Shown here: positions 56,421 through 64,000 of the stretch, piece after piece
Layout of the letters: each line of letters begins with the position of its first letter
How positions within the stretch are numbered: the first letter of the stretch is position 1
Source: Yersinia rochesterensis
Lineage (GTDB): Bacteria; Pseudomonadota; Gammaproteobacteria; Enterobacterales; Enterobacteriaceae
Assembly (NCBI RefSeq): GCF_003600645.1
Contig: NZ_CP032482.1
Coordinates: 3,596,001-3,660,000, forward strand
Reading direction: 5' to 3'
Length of the DNA: 64,000 nt
Position numbers and translations under genes: made by a program
The notes under the pieces: generated by a model
The model's database searches: none
Seen by the model: only the letters and a program-made list of their open reading frames with translations
What the model was told of the DNA's origin: nothing

Positions 56421-56861
56421 ATGCAGCCGGTGAAAAATAGTCAGCAGCAGAACACTCAGCAGTTATTGGTCGCGATTCAGGAAGATCGCAAACGCTATAT
56501 TGCCTTGGAAAAGTTATTGGTAAAGCAGCGCGAGTTGATGATAGGCCATGATGCTGAAGCTCTGGAGGCACTCAATCTACAGTTGATGGAACTGTATAAT
56601 ATGATTGATAAATCTGCCACTGAACGCCGGCGGCTAATGCAAGATTTACAATTTCCTGCCCATAAAGAAGGTATGCACCAGCTGCTCTCGAGTTTACCGA
56701 TACATTACCGCGAACATGCCGGCGCATTATGGGCGGACTTACGTTTACGCGCCGATGCCTGTCGCCAGCAAAACCAGCATAATAGTCTGCTGCTGACCAT
56801 GCAGATGGATCTGTTGTCTTCATTAACCGAGACTCCGGCAGATTTTTTATATGCAGGTTGA
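56421..56861 (+). CDS. lfgN: LfgN, FlgN-like export chaperone
   Basis: 146 residues, almost all helical (LLVAIQEDRKRYIALEKLLV, KQRELMIGHDAEALEALNLQ, LMELYNMIDKSATERRRLMQ). FlgN chaperones the junction proteins FlgK and FlgL. Its pairing with lfgM is the usual arrangement. It is convergent with lfiJ. Confidence 0.85.
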   Translation: MQPVKNSQQQNTQQLLVAIQEDRKRYIALEKLLVKQRELMIGHDAEALEALNLQLMELYNMIDKSATERRRLMQDLQFPAHKEGMHQLLSSLPIHYREHAGALWADLRLRADACRQQNQHNSLLLTMQMDLLSSLTETPADFLYAG

Positions 56862-57028
56862 GCCACACGTTTCCCACTCTTTTTCAATGGCTGCTTTTGA
56901 TTTTTATCATATTGAATTTATGGAATATTCATACCAAAAAAACATTCGCTATAGGCTATTATGCTAGGGCGAATGTTTCACATCTTTATTCTTGTGACTG
57001 ACATTTCAATAAAAAATAAACATAAAAA

Positions 57029-57048
57029 AGCACTCAAAAATGAGTGCT
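57029..57048 (-). terminator. terminator after lfiJ
   Basis: AGCACTCA, AAAA, TGAGTGCT is a perfect 8-bp hairpin; on the minus strand a run of T follows. It lies 17 bases past the lfiJ stop, between convergent lfgN and lfiJ. Confidence 0.88.
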
Positions 57049-57064
57049 CAAATTGCGGATAACC

Positions 57065-57496
57065 TTATCCCGCCCGGTGTCGTTGCCAGCATTGCGCGGC
57101 CAGGCCATCAGTGTTTTTTTGTTCACGCCGCCCCCGTTCCATCAAAAACTGCTGCTGTTGCTGTGCTAATACCACCGCCACGATTTTTTCCCGACAAGCT
57201 TGTTGCTGCAAATGCGTTTGCAGCTTGCCCACTTCAATATTTGCCAGCACCTGCTCCTGTTTTTGCCAGTCAATAACGCGCTGAATATTGCGCTTATAAC
57301 TGGCGCTATTATTCATCAAAGCCGCCCCAGCCACGGGCATTAATGCAAAATGGGTTAGCGACGCCAAGGCATTGATATTGTTTTGATAACGCTGGCACAG
57401 CTGTTTTTGCTGTGCCAATTGACTGGTGGTCTGATTAAGCGCCCGTTGCCGTAATTGCTGTAGCTGTTGCAGGGTATTCATCAGCTTGTCACTCAT
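57065..57496 (-). CDS. lfiJ: LfiJ, FliJ-like export ATPase stalk
   Basis: 143 residues, Gln-rich coiled coil (LQQLQQLRQRALNQTTSQLA, VIDWQKQEQVLANIEVGKLQ, VVLAQQQQQFLMERGRREQK). FliJ is the central stalk of the export ATPase ring and is recognised here by size, coiled coil and place after fliI. Its start overlaps the lfiI stop by 4 bases. Confidence 0.83.
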   Translation of the reverse strand: MSDKLMNTLQQLQQLRQRALNQTTSQLAQQKQLCQRYQNNINALASLTHFALMPVAGAALMNNSASYKRNIQRVIDWQKQEQVLANIEVGKLQTHLQQQACREKIVAVVLAQQQQQFLMERGRREQKNTDGLAAQCWQRHRAG

Positions 57497-58842
57497 GATT
57501 GGGCCTCAGGTGTTTGAATATCAGATGGTGGATAGAGCGCGTTCAGATGCGCCAGTGTGGCTGGTAAGAGCGAGGGTTGATCCACTTCTTGGCGCAGGAA
57601 GTCGATAATAGCCGGATAATACTGCACTGCCCGATCCGCCATCGGATCGGCTCCGGCGACATAACCGCCCAGCGGGATCAAGGGTTTGATCTCCATATAA
57701 TCGGCATAGCATTGTTTCAGTAAACGGGCCGATTGCACCTGTTCACGCGGCGAAATCTGGCTCATGCAGCGGCTGATCGACTGGCCGATATCAATGGCGG
57801 GGTAGTGACCGGATTCCGCCAATTGACGCGATAATACGATGTGCCCATCTAATACTGCCCTGGCGCAATCGACGATGGGATCTTGTTGATCATCACCTTC
57901 TGCCAGCACAGTATAAATAGCGGTCATCGTGCCGCTGCCGTGGCTGTTTCCGGCACTCTCTGCCAACCTTGGAATAATACTGAAAGCAGAGGGCGGGTAG
58001 CCTTTGGTCGCCGGAGGCTCCCCCAATGAAAGTGCAATTTCTCGCTGCGCCATGGCATAGCGGGTGAGTGAATCCACCAGCAGTAACACGTCTTTGCCTT
58101 TATCACGATAATAGGTGGCAACGGAGTGGCACAGTTCGGTGGCTTTAATGCGCATAAGGGGCGATTCATCTGCCGGTGCGGCTATTACCACCGATTTTGC
58201 CATACCGCTGGCCTGTAATGAGTGGTCGATAAACTCCTTCACTTCTCGGCCACGTTCGCCAATCAGCCCGACCACCACCACATCCGCCTGGGTGTAGCGG
58301 GTCATCATGCCCAGCAGCATACTTTTACCGACACCACTGCCCGCCATCAACCCTACCCGTTGGCCTTTGCCAATAGTCAGCAAGCCGTTGATGGCTTTGA
58401 CCCCGACATCCAATGGCGTGCTGACGGACTGGCGCTGAAGCGGGTGAATTTGCGGCAATTGCTGTTGTAGCGGAGTCTCACCACCAAGTGGCCCTTTTCC
58501 ATCAATCGGCTCACCCAAGCCATTAACCACTCGCCCCAGCCAGCTATCACCAACCATCAGTTCGCCGTCCAGCTCACACGGGAATACCCGCGCACCACTC
58601 ATCAGGCCATCGGGTTGCTTGAATGGCATCAAGTAAGTGACTTCTCGGTCAAACCCGACCACCTGTGCCTCAATAAAGACGTCTTCAGCACTCTCGACAC
58701 GGCAACGCTGGCCAATCGCCAGACGGCAACCGACACTCTCCAGCAAAATGCCATTAACCCGTACTAAGCGGCCAGCCACTCTAGCCAGGTTAATGTTATC
58801 TATAGATTTCAATGCATTATCAAGTGCCGCTAGCTCACCCAT
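57493..58842 (-). CDS. lfiI: LfiI, FliI-like flagellar export ATPase
   Basis: 449 residues, close to FliI (457). Walker A GLMAGSGVGKSMLLGM, Walker B DVLLLVDSLTRYAMAQREIA, GLIGERGREVKEFI, and the catalytic-glutamate region with EPPATKGYPPSAFSIIPRLA are all present. It powers or gates substrate entry into the lateral export apparatus. Its start overlaps lfiH by 8 bases. Confidence 0.95.
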   Translation of the reverse strand: MGELAALDNALKSIDNINLARVAGRLVRVNGILLESVGCRLAIGQRCRVESAEDVFIEAQVVGFDREVTYLMPFKQPDGLMSGARVFPCELDGELMVGDSWLGRVVNGLGEPIDGKGPLGGETPLQQQLPQIHPLQRQSVSTPLDVGVKAINGLLTIGKGQRVGLMAGSGVGKSMLLGMMTRYTQADVVVVGLIGERGREVKEFIDHSLQASGMAKSVVIAAPADESPLMRIKATELCHSVATYYRDKGKDVLLLVDSLTRYAMAQREIALSLGEPPATKGYPPSAFSIIPRLAESAGNSHGSGTMTAIYTVLAEGDDQQDPIVDCARAVLDGHIVLSRQLAESGHYPAIDIGQSISRCMSQISPREQVQSARLLKQCYADYMEIKPLIPLGGYVAGADPMADRAVQYYPAIIDFLRQEVDQPSLLPATLAHLNALYPPSDIQTPEAQS

Positions 58843-59551
58843 GGTCTTGATCCGGCAGTAGGCTGCTTTTCAATGCTTCGACACACTGATCCAGACGATG
58901 CTGGCAACCCACATCAATTTCCGTGGTATCGGTGACCACTCGGCATTCACCGCTGGCCATCTCCGGATCGGCTATTAGCCCCCACTGTTTAACCTTTTCT
59001 GGCGCAACATCATTGATGCGGCCCAACTCGGCGGGGTTAAGATAGACTTTCAGTTGCGTGGGAACTGACGGCTGCGCCGCCAGTGCTTCCTCAACTAACG
59101 CGAGCAACTGCGCCGGTTGCAGTGCCAATTCACAGCGGATCACCTGACGCGTCACTTTTTCGACTAACTGCACTAGCTCATCGCGACGGCGATTTTCATA
59201 ACTACCTAAATAATCATGCATTTTTTCGATATAACCGGTAAATGGCTCGATAGCTTCATTAAATCGGTTACTTTCTGATTGTCGCGCTTCTACCCGCCCT
59301 TTTTTCAACCCGTCGTCATATCCCAGACGGACACCTTCTTGATATCCCTCCTCTTTCCCCTCAGACAGCCCTTTATTAAAACCCTGACTGACCCCTTCTT
59401 GAAAACCCTCCATCAGCTGTTTTTGATAGGCCGCCGGATCAAGTGCCATGGTATCGTCTGGTTGTAAATTCTGGCGGATTTGGCGCAATGGCGGGAACTG
59501 ATGAACCCGCACTTTCGCCCCGCCAAAGCGCAGGCTATTTTTTATCGACAT
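58835..59551 (-). CDS. lfiH: LfiH, FliH-like regulator of the export ATPase
   Basis: 238 residues from ATG 59551 (MSIKNSLRFGGAKV). Residues about 48-88 form a long run of GxxxG repeats (QEGVSQGFNKGLSEGKEEG then YQEGVRLGYDDGLKKGR), a FliH hallmark. The C-terminal region (VQLVEKVTRQVIRCELALQP, LKVYLNPAEL, GECRVVTDTTEIDVG) resembles FliH and V-ATPase E subunits. FliH dimers hold FliI at the motor. The frame upstream of 59551 overlaps lfiG and is not used; the start lies 4 bases after the lfiG stop. Confidence 0.88.
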   Translation of the reverse strand: MSIKNSLRFGGAKVRVHQFPPLRQIRQNLQPDDTMALDPAAYQKQLMEGFQEGVSQGFNKGLSEGKEEGYQEGVRLGYDDGLKKGRVEARQSESNRFNEAIEPFTGYIEKMHDYLGSYENRRRDELVQLVEKVTRQVIRCELALQPAQLLALVEEALAAQPSVPTQLKVYLNPAELGRINDVAPEKVKQWGLIADPEMASGECRVVTDTTEIDVGCQHRLDQCVEALKSSLLPDQDHG

Positions 59552-59555
59552 TGCC

Positions 59556-60611
59556 TTACTCCATGGTCTGTTCAGCAAACAATTGCACCTGGATTTCTCC
59601 CGCTTCGGCCAGCGCACGCACCTGTGCCATTATCTCTTTGCGTACATGTTCTACGCGACTGACCGGCACAGCCCCCATCCGATTGGTAGCATTTTGCAAC
59701 TGTTGTATCTGGCGCTTTGGCAATACATCATAAATGGCTTGGCGCAGTACCGGTTCAGTGCCTTTCAGCGCTATCGCCCAATCACTCATCGGGATATCAT
59801 CCATCAAGCGCTGCAAGGTGACCTCACTTTGGCGGCTGAGGATAAAGAATTCATACATCTCATCCTTCAGATCATTGAGCACCTCTTCATCACGTTCTCC
59901 CAGTTGCTCCAACAACTGCTGCTGGTTGCCGGGAATGCGGTTTACGATATTCGCCGCTTGTTTGATCCCCAAAACTTTGGAGCCGTGCTCTGACAATACC
60001 GCCACGCCGCGCTCAATCAGGCGATCCAGTTCATCCACTACATCGCGGTTGACGTCATCGAGCTTGGCAATCCGGTACAGCACATCGTCCTGCCGCCCTT
60101 TATCCAGATAGGCCAAGACCTCGGCGGCGACATCCGGCGGTAGAAAAGCTAAAAATACCGCCTGTAATTGCAGATGTTCCTGCTCAATCAACGCCGCCAG
60201 TTGCGGTGTCCCGACCCACTGCAAGCGGGTCATCCGATGGCGGATTTCATCACCATAGATGCCATTAATGACACTCTTGGAGATATCACTGCCCAAGGCT
60301 TTACTCAGAATGCCTTGCAGATAACTGCGGGAAGCGCCGTTGATCCCGCTTTGTTCACGGTAATCGACAAAGAAATCATCCAATGCCTGCCGCGCATGGT
60401 TCAATTTGACACCATGCAAGCGAGACATAGTTTGGCTGATACACACCACTTCCTCGCGCGTCAGTTTTTGCATCACCATCGCCGCAGCTTCCTCACCCAC
60501 ACTCAGTAGCAAAATCCCTGCCTGCTCTAAACGGCTGCGTACCGGGGCAGAAGCAGTTGCGCCATCACGCACCACCGCATCATCATTCTGATTGAGGTTT
60601 GATTCGTTCAT
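59556..60611 (-). CDS. lfiG: LfiG, FliG-like rotor switch protein
   Basis: 351 residues from ATG 60611 (MNESNLNQNDDAVVRDG); the frame is open to 60647 inside lfiF. Conserved FliG stretches: AGILLLSVGEEAAAMVMQKL, IEQEHLQLQAVFLAFLPPDV, LGIKQAANIVNRIPGNQQQL, and the torque region ILSRQSEVTLQRLMDDIPMS. FliG couples the stator LafT-LafU to the rotor. It overlaps the end of lfiF by 29 bases. Confidence 0.93.
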   Translation of the reverse strand: MNESNLNQNDDAVVRDGATASAPVRSRLEQAGILLLSVGEEAAAMVMQKLTREEVVCISQTMSRLHGVKLNHARQALDDFFVDYREQSGINGASRSYLQGILSKALGSDISKSVINGIYGDEIRHRMTRLQWVGTPQLAALIEQEHLQLQAVFLAFLPPDVAAEVLAYLDKGRQDDVLYRIAKLDDVNRDVVDELDRLIERGVAVLSEHGSKVLGIKQAANIVNRIPGNQQQLLEQLGERDEEVLNDLKDEMYEFFILSRQSEVTLQRLMDDIPMSDWAIALKGTEPVLRQAIYDVLPKRQIQQLQNATNRMGAVPVSRVEHVRKEIMAQVRALAEAGEIQVQLFAEQTME

Positions 60612-62208
60612 TATTATTAATCCATTGTTTAATGACTTCGGCGACACGTTCAGTTTCTAACTGAGCCAGTTGTTGCAAGTGACCGATTTTTATATCCAGG
60701 CCAGAGCCTTGCGGTGGCAGGTTGTCATCTTCTTTGAAGGAAGAGGCTGGTAACATCGCTTCTGTTGCGGTGCCTTTTTCACCCGCAGTCTTTGCCGCAT
60801 TCAGGCTGTCAATGTTTTCGGACATCGCTGAAGTGGCCTGCTTATCATCCTGACGTGATAACCGCGCTATCAATGGCCGCACACCGAATAGCAAGAACAA
60901 CAGCGACAATAAGCCAATACCCACGATCTCCGCCCAACGGAAAGTTGTCGCATCTTGCCACCACGGAATGACAGACTCTTCCATCACTGTCGGCGCAGTA
61001 AAGGCCAGCATATTCAGAGTCAGAGAATCACCCCGTTTCACGTCGATACCGGCAGCATCTTCAATTAAACGCTTCAATTCATTCAGTTGTTCTGGTGTCC
61101 ATTTCTCCAGTGCCGGAGCCGATTTATTCAAAATGACCGCCACTGTCATTTTTTCCAGCTTAAAACCCGGATGGCGCACATGGCGGATATCGCGGTCGTA
61201 GGCATACTTACGTTGCGCCTGACTGCGGCTCATCATTGCAGGTGCATTGGTGTTGTTCGGCTGAGCGGAGGGCTGATTGCTTAACGACCCCGGAATCCCC
61301 ATCGCCATGTCTTCGTTGCCGTTCTCCTGCTGAATATTCTCATCACTGACACGCGGCTCTGCGCCATAACGTTCCAGCGTTTCTTCAACACGGCTCAGAT
61401 CAAGTTGGGTTGCAACACTGATGCGGTAGTTATTGATACCGACCACGGAGCTAAGTAGATTGGCGATACTCTTCTCGGTCGTGCTCTGTAAATAATGGGC
61501 TAATTCGGCACCACTTTTCACATTTGTCATTCCCTTGTCGTTAGCCTGATAGGCTTCTGACAACAGCTCACCGTGCTGATCGACCACCCGCACATTAGCC
61601 GCTTTCATGCCGGGAATGCTGCCAGCCACCAACTGGACAATGGCCCCCACCTGTTCCGCTTTCAGCGTTTGACCATATTTTAGGCGTAAGATGACCGATG
61701 CACTGCTCTCTGAGCGATTGCTGATGGCAAAAGAACTGGCCTCACTCATTCCTAAGTGAACCCGGGCATAATCCACGGCGGTTAGCGCCATGATGCTTTG
61801 CGCCAGTTCCCCCTCCAGACTGCGTTTGTAGCGCACATTCTGAATAAACTGGCTACTGCCGAGCATGGTTTCCTGATCCATCAGCTCATAACCTGTCGGC
61901 AATGTGGCAGTAATACCTTTAGCTGCCAGCAGAATACGGGCTTTGCCGAGTTGGTTTTCCGCGACTAATATTTGGCCATTATCTGGATTAATACGATAGG
62001 CAATCGCCTCGCTGTCCAGCACTTCAACCACTTGCGTCACCGGAATATGCTCCTGTGAACCAAACAAGGCGGTATAGCCCTGCGAGCTGCGCCAAAGGCT
62101 GAAAATAATCGCACCGGTGACCAAAATAGCCACCGCGCCCATGAGAATACTTTTTTGATTTTTACCCAACCTGATGGCGGGCAATTGTTGCTTAATTTTA
62201 TCTAACAC
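60583..62208 (-). CDS. lfiF: LfiF, FliF-like MS-ring protein
   Basis: 541 residues. Membrane helices at about 20-42 (SILMGAVAILVTGAIIFSLW) and near 425-445 (EIVGIGLLSLLFLLFGVRPL). Conserved ring-building parts: EHIPVTQVVEVLDSEAIAYR, NPDNGQILVAENQLGKARIL, RYKRSLEGELAQSIMALTAV, ARVHLGMSEASSFAISNRSE. It forms the membrane ring on which the motor is built. Confidence 0.95.
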   Translation of the reverse strand: MLDKIKQQLPAIRLGKNQKSILMGAVAILVTGAIIFSLWRSSQGYTALFGSQEHIPVTQVVEVLDSEAIAYRINPDNGQILVAENQLGKARILLAAKGITATLPTGYELMDQETMLGSSQFIQNVRYKRSLEGELAQSIMALTAVDYARVHLGMSEASSFAISNRSESSASVILRLKYGQTLKAEQVGAIVQLVAGSIPGMKAANVRVVDQHGELLSEAYQANDKGMTNVKSGAELAHYLQSTTEKSIANLLSSVVGINNYRISVATQLDLSRVEETLERYGAEPRVSDENIQQENGNEDMAMGIPGSLSNQPSAQPNNTNAPAMMSRSQAQRKYAYDRDIRHVRHPGFKLEKMTVAVILNKSAPALEKWTPEQLNELKRLIEDAAGIDVKRGDSLTLNMLAFTAPTVMEESVIPWWQDATTFRWAEIVGIGLLSLLFLLFGVRPLIARLSRQDDKQATSAMSENIDSLNAAKTAGEKGTATEAMLPASSFKEDDNLPPQGSGLDIKIGHLQQLAQLETERVAEVIKQWINNNERIKPQSE

Positions 62209-62217
62209 CGATTTACC

Positions 62218-62598
62218 CTACAGCGCAGTATTCATGACTTCGTCGAGTGCAGTGGTAAGCTTATTACGCACCTGCACCATCGCTGAGAAAGCCACACTGG
62301 CTTTCTGACTTGCTAGCATCGTGCCGGTTAAATCATCACTGACGCCCATATCCATTGCGGTCTGTTTATCGCTTGCCACATGTTGTAAGTTATCCACGCT
62401 ATTAATCGCGCCTTTAAGCACCCGGGAAAATGAAGGGGAATTCACCTCGTTAACCTGAGCGAACAAACTACTGCCCGCGGGTTGTGGTAATGCAGTGCCA
62501 AACTCAACACTATTGCTGGCTATAGCCGCCATCTGTTGCATTTCCGCTATCATCGGCAATTGCATATTTGGCATAGTGATAGCTCCAACTTTATCCAT
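62218..62598 (-). CDS. lfiE: LfiE, FliE-like MS-ring to rod adaptor
   Basis: 126 residues from ATG 62598 (MDKVGAITMPNMQL), with AGGAAG just upstream. The C-terminal half SFSRVLKGAINSVDNLQHVA and VAFSAMVQVRNKLTTALDEV is the FliE pattern. The frame extends 8 codons upstream. It lies 11 bases after lafK and 9 before lfiF, the first structural gene of the lafK-lfiEFGHIJ run. Confidence 0.9.
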   Translation of the reverse strand: MDKVGAITMPNMQLPMIAEMQQMAAIASNSVEFGTALPQPAGSSLFAQVNEVNSPSFSRVLKGAINSVDNLQHVASDKQTAMDMGVSDDLTGTMLASQKASVAFSAMVQVRNKLTTALDEVMNTAL

Positions 62599-62609
62599 CG
62601 TTCTTCCTC

Positions 62610-63668
62610 TTATGAGTAACACTCAATATCGATACCGTCTTCGCGCATATTGGCCAACCGATAGCGCAAGGCGCGCGGTGTAATACCTAAAAATGCGGCC
62701 GTTTTAGATTTATTTCCCTGGTGTCTTTGCAATAAATCCGCGATATATTGGTATTGAGCCAAACGTCCGCGTAATTTAATGTTACTTTCGCCATGATTGG
62801 ATTGAATATTTTCAGTAGAGAATACCGGCTTATTTTCTGCCAATTTATCTCCCGCCAATTGTCCCTCTGATACGGACAGATTTCTTGTTGCAGGCAGACC
62901 TAAGTGTGAAATGTCGATTAATCCATCATTGCTCATAATAATTCCGCGTTGGATAACATTCTCCAACTCGCGAACATTACCTGGCCAGTAATACGTCTTT
63001 AACTCATACTGAGCTTGTGGGGTAATATTGATTTTCACATCTAGAAAATTACGATATTTATTAAAAAATGCACTTACCAACGGCATAATATCTTCAGGTC
63101 TTTCGCGCAGCGGTGAGATATGAATAGGTACTACTGATAAACGGTAATAGAGATCTTGACGAAAGCGTCCTTCTGCAATCTCAACACTCAAATCTTTATT
63201 GGTAGAGGCAATAATACGAATATCTAGCGGAATACGTTTATGGCTACCTAAACGCTCAACTTCCTGTTCTTGCAACACGCGCAATAACTTAACTTGCAAG
63301 GCTAATGGCATGTCGCCAATTTCATCCAATAATAAAGTACCGCCATTGGCTTGTTCAAATTTACCGGCAACACTGGCAACAGCCCCAGTAAATGCACCTT
63401 TTTCATAACCGAATAATATAGCTTCCAGCATACTCTCGGGGATAGCGGCACAATTTACTGCAACATAGGGCGCGTTCTCACCCATCGCTTTATGATGGAT
63501 ATATTTTGCCACACACTCTTTACCTGTTCCGGTCTCTCCAGTGATTAATACTGGCACATTGAATTCTGCCACCCGACGTGCAAGAGAGAATACGCTCACA
63601 CTGGAGGGGGCATTAGCAACAAAACCATGTTCATTTTTAGATAACACATCCATAGCCATATTCATCAT
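62610..63668 (-). CDS. lafK: LafK, sigma-54 dependent master activator of lateral flagella
   Basis: 352 residues from ATG 63668 ([11 protein letters not shown]). The AAA+ domain begins almost at once: Walker A GETGTGKE (about 44-51), the sigma-54 contact loop GAFTGA (91-96), Walker [11 protein letters not shown] (about 111-120), and the arginine-rich [18 protein letters not shown]. The Fis-type helix-turn-helix is [20 protein letters not shown] near the C-terminus. There is no receiver or FleQ-type N-terminal domain; the frame has a stop just upstream of 63752, so none is hidden. It should activate the sigma-54 sites before lfgB and lafB. The start could also be 63665 or, less likely, TTG 63752. 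Confidence 0.9.
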   Translation of the reverse strand: MMNMAMDVLSKNEHGFVANAPSSVSVFSLARRVAEFNVPVLITGETGTGKECVAKYIHHKAMGENAPYVAVNCAAIPESMLEAILFGYEKGAFTGAVASVAGKFEQANGGTLLLDEIGDMPLALQVKLLRVLQEQEVERLGSHKRIPLDIRIIASTNKDLSVEIAEGRFRQDLYYRLSVVPIHISPLRERPEDIMPLVSAFFNKYRNFLDVKINITPQAQYELKTYYWPGNVRELENVIQRGIIMSNDGLIDISHLGLPATRNLSVSEGQLAGDKLAENKPVFSTENIQSNHGESNIKLRGRLAQYQYIADLLQRHQGNKSKTAAFLGITPRALRYRLANMREDGIDIECYS

Positions 63669-64000
63669 AATGTATCCACTCTCCAGCAAAGCCAACAAAT
63701 CACATTCAACAGTTAATAACACGACACATAAAAAGGCATTATTAAATCTCAAGAAAATAAAATATTAGATCCTTTCATTGTTATTCAATCATTAGAAGTC
63801 CAGACAAAAATCCTGCTGGGTAATGACTATATATTTACTATTGAAAATAAAGGAATTAAATAAAAATTAAAAAAATTAAACCTTTAAAATCATTGTGTTA
63901 CTGAAAAACAATTAATTCAAAAATAAAAAAGAAATAAATTAATAAAGAAATTACTATTGTATTGATTTTCAATAGAAGGTTTAATTAACATCCTAACGAA
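63669..64000. other. AT-rich region upstream of lafK
   Basis: 332 bases, very AT-rich, no open frame that convinces and no sigma-54 or LafS-type site. Promoters for lafK, and for the divergent switch/export genes expected to the right in Flag-2 clusters, should lie here or just beyond. Confidence 0.4.

Overview
The window reads as chromosomal DNA of an enteric gammaproteobacterium, most likely a Yersinia of the Y. enterocolitica type. This rests on ERIC elements of the Yersinia form, a type V adhesin with an extended signal peptide, a complete hydrogenase-2 (hyb) locus and a Flag-2 type lateral flagellar cluster side by side. The species is an inference; no rRNA or housekeeping marker lies in the window.

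Layout. (1) 1-9452, minus: the N-terminal 3150 codons of a giant autotransporter adhesin with very similar repeats of 582-607 codons; it runs off the left edge. (2) 10348-10991: a cueP copper-protein gene behind a textbook CueR/MerR-type promoter with a 19-bp spacer. (3) 11335-15681: an RND efflux operon whose pump gene is cut by one in-frame TAA. (4) 16168-18777, plus: a membrane CHASE4-PAS-GGDEF-EAL protein, then a DUF3313 lipoprotein. (5) 19853-34363, minus: one continuous hydrogenase-2 operon, hybO-A-B-C-D-E followed directly by hypA-B-C-D-E-F. An ERIC element sits between hypD and hypE, and 17 tandem ERIC copies sit between hypE and hypF. A perfect FNR box lies upstream of hybO. (6) 35030: slyB. 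(7) 35717-63668: most of a lateral flagellar system. It contains lafBCDEFSTU, lafA, a membrane regulator (lafZ) with a small exported partner, lafW-lfgL-lfgK, lfgJIHGFEDCB, lfgA, lfgMN, lfiJIHGFE and the master activator lafK. The export gate and switch genes (lfhA, lfhB, lfiR-M) are expected just beyond the right edge.

Regulatory logic. The promoter-like sites fit a three-step flagellar cascade. LafK is a sigma-54 activator, and near-perfect sigma-54 sites lie before lfgB and lafB. LafS (sigma-28 type) and LfgM (its antagonist) are both present, and one shared motif, TAA(G/T)TTT-N14-CGCTTT, lies 50-68 bp before exactly the three genes expected to be late: lafA, lfgK and lfgM. This motif differs from the classical sigma-28 -10 element and is the most useful new observation here, with the ERIC array and the interrupted pump. 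No previously unknown multi-gene system was found. The least understood genes are the 44724-45185 partner of lafZ, and lafW.
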